Source: Sclerodactyla briareus (Eukaryota; Echinodermata; Holothuroidea; Dendrochirotida; Sclerodactylidae). Taken from it: 64,000 bases of DNA. Under the pieces are notes generated by a model that did no database searches, had not been told where the DNA came from, and was given only the letters and a program-made list of their open reading frames with translations. The stretch spans positions 1-64,000 of the forward strand of contig JAODTK010005842.1 in assembly GCA_026419785.1 (NCBI GenBank), read 5' to 3'. Made by a program: the position numbers and the translations under genes. Below are positions 11,851 to 23,489 of the stretch, piece by piece; the stretch's first letter is position 1, and each line of letters starts with the position of its first letter.

Positions 11851-11856
11851 GCCCAC

Positions 11857-11994
11857 CTTACTTGTGATTAATGATGAGGAGAGCTCTCCATGGAATGCAG
11901 GCCCGAAAACAATCTGGTAGTACTCTTTATCTCTGTTCTCCCACTGTTCTTGGTGGGGGGACATGTGGACATTGTACGAAAGCATATACTCCTG
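11857..11994 (-). CDS. Exon 2 seen of the 5-phosphatase-like gene (N-x-H strand)
   Basis: This 138-bp, 46-codon exon starts after 'tgtacag' and ends before GTGGGC, with phase 0 at both ends. It begins QEYMLSYNVHMSPHQEQWEN, continues RDKEYYQIVFGPAF and ends SLITSK. It matches the family segment FxVNCHLxAHxEQxxxRNxDYxxI; the Asn and both His of N-x-H-x-x-x-H are kept. A stop lies just upstream in the same frame, which supports the acceptor. An alternative donor five bases earlier (GTAAGG) has a better consensus but breaks the phase with exon 3. The exon is short and the call rests on motif spacing and on its order relative to exons 1 and 3. Confidence 0.68.
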
Positions 11995-11999
11995 CTGTA

Positions 12000-14035
12000 C
12001 AGTTCATCTCACTCCACTGCCCCCTGGTTACCCTAAAAACAAAAGAGCGGAGGATATCAAAATATGAATCGAGACGTGCGGAGATAGATCGCAGGAATAT
12101 GCTAGTTCATGATTACAGTATAATTAAACATTGAAAGGGACTCACCTTAAGTTGAAGTTTGAGTGTAAATTTGAGGAGTGGCTACACAAAAACCAGAATT
12201 TAATGCTGCGGACTAGCAGACCACGTCTGTAAGTCTGAGCTGAGAAGCAAATGCGCACTGATTTAATGAGCACAGCGCTATTTACATTTGAGTCCCGGTT
12301 AGTGTAGCAACAAAATCAATGAATGGTATAGTGTCAAAGTTTCACTTGAGGCACTGGAGTCCTGGAGGGCACTGCTGCAAGATTAGTGTGCGGAATGATA
12401 TTGGAACTCCTCAAATGGAAATTACCGTATTTTACCACCATTCTGTGTGACCATTCCTCTTTAAAAAGACAAACCGGCCGGCATAGTAGGCAACAGATAC
12501 AGGATATAGTGGATAATGTAAAACTTCTATTAACAGGTGCAAACCCCATTTCCAGACGCATATTTATCAATAGATAATAGGGGTCCATTAGCAGAGAAGA
12601 GAAAAAAAATTGGCGGAGAATCCCATTGCCACAATAACGCCATGACCTCACTTAGCAACCCGGGAGGAAGTTAGGTCATGTATTTCATGTTTCTTTTATT
12701 GAATAAGAAAACATTTAGCAGAAGTTCTGTTGTTTTCTCTCACCAAAGTAAACATCAACACTTACCAACCCCACACAGCCATCCTCTCCCAATGACTGAT
12801 GCTTTTCAAAGTGAACCTGAGTATGAATTCAATAGGAAACAGAGATTGGGTTGCAGGGGTTGTGCAAGTATGACATCATTTATCATTGCATGATGGGATG
12901 CTTTCGATCTTCGCAATACACATGCAAAAACTCAAAGGACTGTAACTCCGTAACGGGAGTGTATGAATCGGGTTTTGGACTGACGCAATCGTTTTCTCCA
13001 GCTAATATATTAGCCCTTATAATTCATGCCAGCAGTTGTCCTCCCCCTATCGGTCAGCGTCTCATGTTTTCTTATCCAGCAGAAGAAGGAAGAGGTCTAA
13101 GTTATCGCCTCCAATTACTACACGCCTCACTGAGCGGAAACAAATGTTTGCTCCTGCAAAATCCTCCATACGCTGGATAAAGACATTTCTTATACACTGC
13201 CCCCAAATTTTCTGGAATTATTTCCCCCTATTACCGGCTGACATCAGAGCCAGTGGGTCACTAACCATTCTTCGGAAAAGGCTTAAAGCTTACTAAATGG
13301 GGAGTGAGGAAACGCACAACCCTGAAGAATAACAGAGGACCCCATCAGCAAACACCAGTCCAAGAGTTATGGGCATTCAAGGATTCGTGGCCAACGGCCA
13401 GGAGAATAGCAGGTATCAACAGAGGAATGGCGAGCAGGATCCAATCGCGGAGGGGATGACTGGTTGGAGGCAGTGAACCCTGGCTTTGTTGTGTGAGAGA
13501 AGATGGCCCCACAGCAGTGAATGGGCGCCCGTGTTGTATTGTAAGCTGATGATCGGACCCATGCTGTATGCGGATGGAATGGGAACAGTGCAAATGAACA
13601 AATGGAATGACAACTGGTGGTGGCAGAAATGAGGATGGATTAAAAATATGTGATGGGTCTGACACGGATGGACAAAGTTACGAAAAAGGGGGGGGGGGGG
13701 GGTTTGAAACCCGGGTCTTGCCTGTTGAGCGAATTGGTTGTTACGGTTTAGGTGGTATTATCTTCTCAACCTCCCATTGAGGAGAGGAAATTGCTAGTTA
13801 GCAGACAAATCGAAAGCATATAAGACATATAACGTGTATAACGTATATGTCCTCCAGCGGACAGTGTATAAATGTATATGACTTCCTTCTCTAAATATCT
13901 CAGGGTCGTCAGGGGCTTGGTGGTGTGAACTGTGCCCCCTTCATGCGAAGAGTACAGGGCTCTCAGAAGGAATTTAGAGGATGAAATAAATATCATTCAT
14001 AGTCTTGTTGTATTCCTTCTTGGAAACCGGTTCTT
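12000..14035. other. Unassigned intronic DNA
   Basis: Several open frames of 60-110 codons on both strands show no recognised domain and no supporting splice pattern. There is a G-run at about 13687-13702 and a weak box-B-like motif just after it. Confidence 0.45.
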
Positions 14036-14582
14036 CCCTTACAAAAAATTGGCCAAAAAACATGGGTGTTTCCAGGGTGGCGACAGGGTTGTCGGGGTGG
14101 CTTAATAGGGGTTGTTCAGTGACACCCTGTGCCCTGTAAGGCATGGTTTGGTGGGGGTGATGACAAGGGCAAAGCATGGTCTGTGACATGGCTCAGGCCC
14201 TGACAGGACACCATGTCACTTACTAGTAATGACTGGGTAAAAACAACATGGCAACTGTCAAACCTGCCAAACCAGGTTTCTCATTGAAATCTATGAAATA
14301 TGGCAGGGTTACTGTATAGGGTGCCATGACATGGCACGACGTAGGGTGAAAAACTACGAGTGGGGAGCCCTAGTCTGCCTGTTAGCACTGGCCGTGACCA
14401 TGTTTGCATGGATGCCAGCCCTTTGACACGGCTTGGTTGAAAACCATGTCAGGGGGTGTCATGGCAGGGGTGTTCATGGTTGATCACCCATGTTTCACCC
14501 ATGATCAGGGTGAGCAAACCTGTCTTTGGCTGTGACGCCCATGGGCGACAACCATGTTTTTCGTCAGATTTTTTTGTAAGGG
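14036..14582. mobile_element. Non-autonomous TIR element, 547 bp, unclassified
   Basis: The left end is CCCTTACAAAAAATTGGCC followed by AAAAAACATGGGTG. The right end in reverse complement is CCCTTACAAAAAAATCTGAC followed by GAAAAACATGGTTG, so the imperfect inverted repeat spans about 40 bp. TTCT flanks both sides (14031-14034, one base from the left end; 14583-14586), a possible 4-bp target duplication. The interior is rich in 'catggt/tgtcat' words and has no coding capacity. Confidence 0.6.
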
Positions 14583-14589
14583 TTCTATG

Positions 14590-15790
14590 ATATCAAAAAA
14601 ACTATTTTGTTGCGTTATTATTTACGCACCTAGTACCTGTAATCTCCGAACAAACACCAAAAAGATAGATTACCATAAAATTTGTTAAATCTTCACGCAA
14701 TTAGTGACTTTAATGCCGCAAATTTTGACGGTCATGTTTACCCAACCCCGACATCACACGCAAAATTCATGGCAATGGGTCTTACCGTTTCAGAGTATCT
14801 TATTAACAGGCGAGGGTGACACTGCACCATACATGCATGTGCACACATACATGCATGTACACACCACACACCAATCACCCTAGGAAAATCCATTCTGAAA
14901 TCTAGTTGCAGGAGGAGGAGCGATGGAGATGGACGGGGGAGATGAGGGGAGAAAGAGAGACAGGAACAGAATGGGATGGTTTGACAAGAAGAGGAATAGT
15001 CAGGAAGCACAGTGCAGAGGAAAAGGGTTGGAAAGAGGAAAAGAGGCTGTCTCATGAGCCGCATACGTGATTGCTGCTTACAGGCAAAGATTTGAAGGAC
15101 ACTGAACCTAGAAGGAATGTTAACCAGATACAGGTACACCAGGTGGGGATGATGTCATCATTTGTGGGAACAGGCATGGAGAAAGAAGGAAAGAAAGGAA
15201 GAAGCTTCCTCTGCTAGTTGACTGGATGCCTCTCAGGCGTTACCTGGCAAGCTGTATCTAAAGCTCCATGTGTGTCGAATTGAATGATACAGGTATGCTC
15301 ATTAACTTGTAGAAATTGTAAACGGATTGCTTATTGCACATCGTAGTATGTAGAATGGTAAATACACAATATTACCCCACACTTACCCAATATCCCCCAA
15401 GGCCCGTTCTGTGGATGATGGGGTATATGTAAGGAGGGAAGTGCATATGGTGGCAGAGAAGAGAAGTAGAAAGAAGCCCTTGGAGCCTTATGGATGACAC
15501 CTGGGGCAGAGCAAAAGGCTAGTAGAGTGAAAAAATTTGTCACTTCGAGAGAGAAGATGCCCCAAAGCACAAATGGGGGTAACAGAGGGAGGAGAAACAT
15601 CACAGGAGAAACTTTCCTTCATTCTTTAATCATATCTTTGCCATAAAAATAAGATCCCAAACAAAAAGCTGACATCTGAAGGCTCCATATCTCATTGGCC
15701 GCCTGACTCCTCATTTATTCTGTAATTTTCATTCTGAGGGACTATTCCTCAATTGGTGCGTCACCTTGATATCATCTCCCAGATCTTGCT
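14590..15790. other. Unassigned intronic DNA
   Basis: A 133-codon open frame (14738-15139, minus) is low in complexity (Leu/Ser/Cys-rich over a purine-rich strand) and has no recognised motif. 'tacatgcatgtgcaca'-type short repeats lie near 14830-14870. Nothing else is seen. Confidence 0.45.
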
Positions 15791-15829
15791 CTTGCTAATA
15801 AAATGATTAGAAAGTATCCAGTGTTCATC

Positions 15830-15989
15830 CACACGAGTACTTGGCATACTAAAATGCCTCTGAATGTGATTGGGGATATGGCAGACTCCGTCATGATCCA
15901 TTGCCTAGGGGTACATGCAATCCAGTTGGGGACATGCGGTTCCTTATTGCCACAACACAGTGCAATGCATGTCACAGAGAAAGAATAGG
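15830..15989 (-). CDS. Weak candidate for a missing middle exon of the 5-phosphatase-like gene
   Basis: An open minus-strand stretch after a possible acceptor ('gtccatag') lies between exons 1 and 2. It reads FRGILVCQVLVWMNTGYFLI, which loosely recalls the GxxGNKGAVxxR strand that should fall between LQEV and the N-x-H block. No GNKG is present, an isolated GNKE lies in the wrong order, and no good phase-0 donor is visible. It is listed because the position and strand are right; chance is the more likely explanation. Confidence 0.18.
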
Positions 15990-16189
15990 CTATGGACGGC
16001 AACATGTACGTGATGACTGGCCCAAAGCGATCTTTGGACGGCCCAGGCCGCATGGGCATAGTACTAAAATCATTGCATATAGTTGGGTGGCCTGATCAAT
16101 CGTACAGTTAGCAAGCAGATCTTTTGGAGATCGGATTTAGCTCGTCGGTGGAGCTTTCAACTGTTGACGAATGATGGCAAAAACCACAG

Positions 16190-16436
16190 CTGCAGATTCT
16201 CCTGGGTGTCTATCTTTGGACAAGATGCTCCATCTTCTTGCCCCTCTCACCCAGGTTTGATAACTGGGGACGGTGATGGACTTGAGGTACAACCACACGT
16301 ATTAGCTGCTGACACGTACTCTTGGGTTCGTCAGTAGTGAGGTATCAGTTCCTATGAACAGGGTAATATCTGTAAAGCGCTTCAAGCACTACAGTGGAAA
16401 GGCGCTATATAATACCGATAATACTTTATTATACTA
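16190..16436 (+). repeat. SINE with 'aaagcgctt...ggcgctatata' tail
   Basis: The 3' part reads 'gggtaatatctgtaaagcgc' then 'aaaggcgctatataatacc' and a T/A-rich end. The same tail, with the same 'cagggtaatatct' lead-in, closes the element at 38175-38505. This tail type is common among metazoan SINEs. The head of this copy is diverged. Confidence 0.6.
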
Positions 16437-16439
16437 AGT

Positions 16440-17960
16440 GTTAGTCTACTATCCTGAGTTGAATCGTCAAATAAATCTTGCGACTGACCATGATACAAGC
16501 AGGCTTATTACCCAACATCTGATTTAAAGATTTGACAGACTTCTGATAAACGCTAGGCTAGGATACAGGGACAGATATGGGAATTCAAGGGTGGACTGCC
16601 CTATTTGATGTTGTAGATTTTTCATGGCTGGGCCCCACACACGCATGGTCAGACAGATTTCAATGATACCCCTAGGTCTGATTAGCGGCTTCATGCTTGC
16701 AGGTACTATGATAAAATTGATTGATGCTCGACGGGTTGACAATTGGAATTATGGAAAACTACCGAGTCTATTCATAACAAACTCACAGATTGAGAGGGTT
16801 GAGTAAATTTTGCGAAAAATTTTTGAGCAAGAAGCTCCTAGGCAGCAAACTATGATGCTGCACATAACTCTGTAATGCCAACATATTCGCTAAAACGCGA
16901 TTAAGAGTATTAAAGCGATGGTTGTGAAAAATGTCCCCATTTTCTAAGGGAAGAAACTATGCATATGAGAAAGGGCATGTGGTGCCAAGCACTTTGTTGT
17001 TAGTCTAGGATCTCGAGTATACCAAGTCAGGAAAACTAGACAACACACGTCTGTTATGCTGACATTTGGCCTTTCATATCTTAAGACGACAACGTTCTAG
17101 TAACTTTAATAGTACAGGTACGTCTGTTTGATGCTTCAGCAACTGAACGAGAATGGACAGCTGCTACTATGTATGATCCAGTGGCCTTTCATATGGTTGG
17201 GCTGAGGGCTTTAGCCAGGATTCGAAATTAGAGTGTCTATCGACAGGATGACTCCACACAAACGCACAGTGTTTAGGAAAAATGAGCATTGAAAAACACA
17301 CTCATACTCTTGACATGCTTGGTAATTAACTGTGGCTTGAGAATTTTTCACAGTGTTTGCTTTTAACCCATTTAAAACTGAGGCAGAATATGATTTAGGA
17401 ACTCCCATAAAACTGTAGAAGAGTTTAGGGGTTTTATATACAACCTGCAGGTTGAGATGAAGAGTCCATAAAGGGGTTTCATGTACCCCTACATTGAGGT
17501 TCTAATTGAAGGTCTCACTATCACTGACACTGTGACTGATTGCCTAATTTATGGGACTTTAAGACTAGTAGTGCCTAATCAGGCAGCCACCTTGCCTAAC
17601 CCTGGGCCATATTATTGTGTATTTGGGTAATTTTAAAATGACATTGATTGAGGCTTTGATGGTCTTAAATAATTTGTTATCACTCTTTAGGGGATCAAGA
17701 AGTAGCTTACTATGATTAGCCATGGCGGCTAAATTTGATCCCGTCCTGTTGACTGTTGTAAAAAATTTGGCAGTCCTCACTGAGTTGATAGCCCTCCACA
17801 AAGCCGGCCGGAACAGGTCTATGGCCTAAGGCCTTAGATGGGCTTAATAAGAGGTGTTTTCAATCACTTGCTTCATTTTTAGGATCAATGTAACAAATTA
17901 CGAGCTGTGCTTATATAACTATGCTGAACCACCGGGGAACCTCGAGAACATATCCCCTGC
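16440..17960. other. Unassigned intronic DNA
   Basis: No repeat family recognised. An open minus-strand stretch at 16600-16742 was considered as a missing exon and not accepted. Confidence 0.4.
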
Positions 17961-17963
17961 TAC

Positions 17964-18166
17964 AGACATAGTTGGAGTGGCTGTTGTCCATGGGGTCCTC
18001 AGAACGGTGCTCTTGATGACCTCATGGGGCTTGATGCTGACCTCCTGAAGGGTCACCACGGAAATGTCTGGCGAGTCCTTTGTGTGTATTTCCAGGACAA
18101 GGTCTCGCAGAGCTGCTGTCTCTGGTGGGTCTAAAAGGCCAACGGTCCAGGGGAACATGGCCCACC
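17964..18166 (-). CDS. Exon 1 seen of the 5-phosphatase-like gene (TWNVG...LQEV part)
   Basis: A strong acceptor ('catatttcag' then GG) opens a frame reading WAMFPWTVGLLDPPE, about 30 residues later PDISVVTLQEV, then TPWTT. This matches the first block of the 5-phosphatase domain: TWNVGxxxPP, PDIYVVGLQEV and the following PW. The Asn of WNV, a metal ligand in active enzymes, is Thr; the Glu of LQE is present. The exon enters with two bases of a split codon, so at least one earlier exon exists. The 3' border is uncertain: a GT at 17963 gives phase 0 and is used here, and another at 17967 gives phase 2. Coding GC is higher than in the flanking DNA. Confidence 0.72.
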
Positions 18167-18659
18167 CTGAAATATGAAGAACAAAAACATTTTGATCATC
18201 TGCTCATATTCACTGATATGGGTACAGGATATATATTTTGCTGGGTGACCATGCGTCATGGACACATTTCTACCTCATGCAAACAGAGCATCAGCGAAAA
18301 AAACAACATAATTTGAAATCTCATTTAACAATAATTAATGGTTTTCATGGTCCGAAACAACCTGTTCTTTTTTGCAGTAGGGGAATACTGATGGAAAGTA
18401 ATTTGGCAAGCGAAAAATACCATTTGTCCTTCCAACAGTTCTTTAAAGTGCTGCTTTCTTCGACATAACTCAGTAGCCGCTGTGGCGAAAAGAAAATGCG
18501 AGGGGGAAGGGGGGGGGGGGGTGGGAGTCCGAGATGCACTGTAATTTTAATGGCTCTCTAAGGTGTGCAGTTTATTGGGTTTGCCCCCGCGGATAGGGGA
18601 GGGTACAATTGCAGGCGTAACTCTCAATGTGAATCGGCCACCCCCATATCACCCCCCCC

Positions 18660-19770
18660 CATTGAGTTGTGCTTTTGCTTTCACTGACCCTTCGACCTTT
18701 AATGGGGATGAAAGATGTCACAGTATCATGAACAATATCTCCAAGTTTCAATGCGACCAAACCAAAATAGAAGGAATTTCTTCAATGGGCCTTTGACATT
18801 GGCCTATGGAAAAATATGTCCAATAGTTGAATGGACAAATGTATCCAATGGTTGTACCAAAGTTTGGTTAACATCATCAAAGAATGACCAATTGTGTGGG
18901 GCCACTTGCCAAAACTGGCCCCAATTTCATGCGAGGGCTTATTGCTGCCCCTTCCACATGCCTTAGACCTGACCTTCACATGGTTAAAGATGACCCAGGG
19001 GTGAAAGAATAACTGTTTGGGTGGCCCATAATGCATCTTTTCACCAGATACTGTTTTAACCTCTAATGGCACTACATGTTACATCAAAATTCTGTGTACA
19101 AGCTAAAGTAGCACCACCCAAGAACATTATTGACAATAGATTTCCGAAAACTTCAATGACCTTGTAGTAGGAGATAGGCCTACTTTGAAATTTTTCACAC
19201 ATTGGCCTATTGTGCTGCTTCCAATACCTTTGACCTCGACCTTCTTGAGGTCAAACATGTCCAGTGGTCATGAACGTTATGGCCCAGTGATCAACATCCA
19301 TCAGAGAATGATCATTGGGAGCCAAAAAGCAATTTCATGCAATGCCTATTGTGCCCCTTTAATACCTTGACCTCACAGTCCAACAGATCGTCCCAATAGT
19401 TAATGTAAAGTTTTTGTAATACATCTTTTAACCATTTGTTACTGTTTCAACTCTTAATGCACCATATGACACTGCATCAAAAATCTGTGTACAAGCTGAA
19501 CATGTAAGCACCACACAGACAATTATGACATGATTTCAGGAAGTTCTATGCACTTTAACGGAAGGGAATTACTTTTTATGAAATTTTAACACAGTGGCCG
19601 CATTGTGCCCCTTCAATGACCTTTTGACTTTCTTGACCTCCTTGAAATGAAGATGTGCCCAGTGGTCGATGACATTGTGTCAAAGTTTGGTCAACTCTGT
19701 CAAAAACCGAGCTACCACTAGCCAAAAGAAGGCAGAATGGACGGAATGGACAGACAGATGAATCATAGAT
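18660..19770 (+). repeat. TGACCT-rich repeats, family of 4080-5460
   Basis: Units carry 'gtgccccttcaatgacc', 'ttgacctccttga', 'gtggtcgatgacattgtg', 'caaagtttggtcaac' and 'gagctaccactagccaaaag'. The block ends in 'ggacagacagatgaatcat', the same style of end as at 5400. It lies upstream of the first host exon seen. Confidence 0.65.
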
Positions 19771-21130
19771 AGCTAGAATGACAGGTCGTAATTACAATAT
19801 CTCAACCAGCCTAGCTGGTTTGGGAGCTGAAAATCTTATTTTCTTTCAATCATTAGAGACAGCAGCATCCGAAAACACAGGGATGGAGTGCAAATTCACC
19901 CTCGAAGTTACAAAGGAGCTCTTAACCTCACATTGGGGGGGGGGCCAAAGAAAAAGTCAAAATAATGAGAAATTGCCCCTGAAAGATTTTTGTTGTCTTG
20001 AACAAATTATGGTTTTTAAAGGCCCCCAAAAGCTCTTGACTAGTCCCCCCAAAATTAGTTTTTGGGGGACAATTTTTTTTCTTCCAAATAGCCCCCAAAG
20101 TTGAACAAGGCAATCGCCAAAAAGTGTTCGGCTGGTTGCGTGATCGTTGGTTTTGTATATTTACCGATTAACGACCAACTAGTCTGCAGACTATTGTCAT
20201 GTCACATACACACATATGCTCACATATAACCCATAAAAAATCCTAAAATAACTGACCATAAGTTTACTCTTTATACAAAATTCCCTTAAGTTGTTTTTTC
20301 TTAGTCAGCCCCCCCCCCCCTTCTCTCCTAAACCCAAATTTTGATGAAAGTTTTACTCGCTCAGGTCAACCACTTCTTTGACCCAAAATCCAATTGAATT
20401 GGTCTTAAATACCCTTAGTCATACCCTTAGCAGCCTTTGCCTTTTCAAATAAAAATTTTCTCCTTTATTCATTGTCCTTTTATTTTCCCAAGCAGGCCAG
20501 GACATGCCCGCCTCCCCCCTCCCCCACACACGCAACACCTATCCCCAGGCAGCATTTACGTATGTCCCAAAATATATCTTCAGAAACTCCACTTTCTATT
20601 AATCGCATATTTTGACATATATTTGACATGTATAGCAACACATTCACAGACCATCTCCAAGTACCAGCGGGCCTGAATAAACAAACATAGTGATGTCCGT
20701 GAATGGGCATAATCTCTCTGTGGCAGCAAGCCCCTATAAATTTACTGTGGCTGACCACACTAGGCATTAGGGCATTGTTTGCACAAAGTCCAGGCACATA
20801 TCCGGGGGTGGGGGTGGGGGTGGGGGGGGGGTTGGGCACATTACCCCAGGTAGGAGAGAGGAATAGAAAAAATTTTAAGTATTACAACTATAGGTCTTAT
20901 CACCTATCCAATTGGTTGAGTGAGAGAGATTTGCTTGCTGGCATGGGCAGCTTATAACAGCAGGAAAATTGTCACAGAGCGTTTACTGACACTTGTTCCT
21001 CAGTGCTTTATTCTAACAGGAGCTATTATATGATGGAATTCAATGCAATTCATGAACATCAAAACATCCGATCCAGAACGAAAATGCTAACAGACCATAT
21101 CTACTGAGTTGGCAAAAATTCTTACCCGTA
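19770..21130. other. Unassigned DNA with homopolymer and G-rich tracts
   Basis: Poly-G/C runs lie at about 19934 and 20310, and a (GGGGGT)n-type tract at 20803-20832 could form G-quadruplexes. No gene is recognised. Confidence 0.45.
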
Positions 21131-21975
21131 GGAAATTGGAATATATATGCAATAAGACACATACAATGCCTCTACTGCCCCCAAACTGTACCTTTTAAAA
21201 GATAAGGATCAAGGTGGATCACATCTACCAAGTTTTGTGGAAGGAAATCCAAAAAACTTTCGAAAATTGCATAAAAATTATGCAACATAGACAATAAGGA
21301 CCTCCAGGAACCCCGACTTCACTTTTAAATTCTCGGAACCATGGTAGACTATACATCAACCAAGTTGATGAAACTGACAAAACTAGAATTGAATATATAG
21401 ATATTTTTTTTTAAATGTTTTAATTAATTAGCATATTCTACGCTGGCCACTCTAATAGTTCATCTACCTGTCATCTAATTACCCAACTTATGGACTCTGT
21501 TGCCCAAAATCTAATCAGATCGTGATTATCCAACCCACGTTGCTACACACAAAATTTCGTCCATACATCGCCTCACGGTTTGTGAGAAATCTGCTAACAG
21601 AAGTGTGACATACACACAACCCACGTACACACACACACGCAAAGTGACCACTAAGTCACCACATTCACAAGTTTCGTGAAAATCCGACTAACTTCGAAAA
21701 TAAATCAAAAATACTATAATAACAAAAAATTTTTAATAATTAGCATACTTTACGCTAAAAATCTAATCATTCCATCTACACTTCATAGCTCTTACCCAAA
21801 CTTACTTAAATGAATGTTGCCAAAATCTAATCAGATCATGTTACAACCAACCCCGGTGCTACACAAAATTTCATCATAATCTGCCTCACGGGTTGTGAGA
21901 AACCCTGCTAACAAGAACGTGTGACATACACACACCCACGTACACACACACCGCCAAAGTGACCACTAAGACTCT
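21130..21975 (+). repeat. Tandem repeat of about 310-bp units
   Basis: Two main units (about 21400-21690 and 21710-21975) share 'aattagcatattctacgct', 'caaaatctaatcagatc', 'ctcacggtttgtgagaaa', 'gtgacatacacacaccca' and 'aaagtgaccactaag'. The first is preceded by a diverged partial unit with 'ctaccaagttttgtgg'. Related in style to 9530-10120. Confidence 0.7.
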
Positions 21976-21979
21976 TCTG

Positions 21980-22635
21980 AATTTCATTCAGGTGAGACAA
22001 AAAGTATTTTGGACCCTGGAGACAGGAATATTCTTACTCTAATTTTCAGTGATTGTCATCAAAAATAGCCTTCCTTTTTGCTTCACAAAAATTTCAATTC
22101 CATTCCACACCACTTCAGGCCTTTGCAATGATGATGTTTCTTGTTGATTGCCAGTTACTTGTTCCCATCCTCATGACATGTCTGAAACTGATGGGGTTTA
22201 GTTTTGAAATTGTTGTGAGCAAAAAATTATTTTCGACTTTGCCAGTTATTAAAGAATATTAGATTGTTTTCAACTTGATTTTTTTTTTTAATATCTCAAT
22301 TTTTTTTTTACAATGCCTTCCCTGCACTAATTCAGGTGATGGCCTGGGGCTGGTGCTTTCCAGCATAGTGAAAATATTACGCCACAGACTTTTTGCAAAT
22401 AGCATGTTGCGGTGCACTGTGGGACAGCTTTGGTGCATGCTGGGTTACGTCAGAGGGGCAGTTTTTGTGTTAGCATGTATTGGGAAAACTTGTATCAATC
22501 TCTTTCTCATTCTCTGTGCATATTTTCTCAGAATTCAAATATTTTCCCCGATCGTTTTTGACATCTTTATTGATCTTGATCTTGAGGGGATACTGGCCAA
22601 AGTCCCGGTGGAACTAAGCAGTCAGGAATAGGTTG
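21980..22635. other. Unassigned DNA
   Basis: Contains T-runs near 22280-22310 and a 118-codon plus-strand open frame rich in hydrophobic residues with no recognised motif. Confidence 0.35.
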
Positions 22636-22639
22636 TGCA

Positions 22640-23480
22640 TGTGGAAAAACATAATTAGTCATGATTGGCCGCGAGATGAACTCTGACTGCCACTTGGAAC
22701 TCTGACTGCCGCTTTCAGGTAAATTGTTCCAATCTCTGATCGTTCTCGGGAAGAAGGGAAACTTGTAGCAGTCTTTATTTGCTGCTAGTGTTGGAACAGC
22801 TCACTGTTGGTATACGTGCGGGTCGATTAACAGGTTACGTGATGGCACTAATGGGAATCGAAAGGTGACCATTGATTGCCTTATAAAAAAAATGAGCCCT
22901 CTAACATGCCTGGTTGCAAGAGGTTGCCATCCTAAACTCCTTCATCATATTGGCAACGGCCAAGGGGACCTAGATTTGAAGTCGTTCACGCAGAATCTAA
23001 GCAGCCCTACTTGAACAGATCACAGGGTATTATTAATTTGCAGTATAGGGTCCCACACACTCAATATATTCAAGTAGGGGTCGCACTAAGGTCTTATAGG
23101 CAGACTCCTTGACGCCTTGTGGGCAATGATGGAGATTCCTCATAACAAAGCAAGAGTGTGATTCGCAATTCACATGATCATTCCAGGAAGATTACTATTC
23201 AGGGTAACACCCAAGTAGGACGTGGCTCAGGCTCTGTCTCTGCCCAGACGGGGGGGTCCTGTAGTTAGAGCAAAAACTTGCGCATTTTAGCATGAGTAAG
23301 TGCCTAACACAATACTTTTAGCCCATCTGAAGCTCATCTTCTGCCATTTATTTTGCAGCTTACAAGCATGTTGAGATCCTCTTAAGTCTTAAAGGTTATG
23401 TGATCACTATTGTTATGAATTTCTCTGTACAACACAGTCATCGGCAAAAAATCTATCGTGACTAATTTGACTGAAATGTG
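22640..23480 (-). mobile_element. LINE remnant: 3' part of a reverse transcriptase (CR1/L2/Jockey group)
   Basis: Read on the minus strand, the RT active-site block FFADDCVVQRN lies at about 23422-23454. It is followed at family spacing by the YLGVTLNSNL motif, then WDP, and near the end FFPRTIRDWNNLP. These are the usual C-terminal landmarks of LINE RT proteins. Several frameshifts and stops separate the blocks, and the 5' half (endonuclease, RT fingers) is absent. The clade cannot be fixed further by eye. Confidence 0.65.
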
Positions 23481-23489
23481 CTATTTCCG

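Larger units (their letters stand above)
832..18166 (-). other. Host gene span: inositol polyphosphate 5-phosphatase-like protein, catalytically degenerate
   Basis: Four minus-strand exons (18166-about 17964, 11994-11857, 5712-5495, 1037-832) match successive parts of the inositol polyphosphate 5-phosphatase catalytic domain (IPPc, endonuclease/exonuclease/phosphatase fold) in family order. Active members remove the 5-phosphate from phosphoinositides or inositol phosphates at membranes. Here the metal-binding Asn of TWNVG is Thr, the Asp of GDLNYR is Tyr, and the terminal SDHKPV is RVTKPV. Glu of LQEV and the N-x-H pair are kept. Phases agree at the two testable junctions (exon 2 to 3 phase 0; exon 3 to 4 phase 2). 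The part between LQEV and the N-x-H strand is not resolved, and exons before 18166 were not found. A pseudophosphatase or a dying gene both fit. Confidence 0.7.

Noticed and set aside
13690-13750. Box-B-like 'gggtttgaaacccgggtc' suggesting another tRNA-derived element.
   Set aside because: The box A candidate is only about 10 bp away and no tail family was recognised.
16600-16742. Open minus-strand stretch with PRGIIEICLTMRVWGPAMKN between 5-phosphatase exons 1 and 2.
   Set aside because: The position fits a missing exon, but no clear family motif, acceptor or donor is present.
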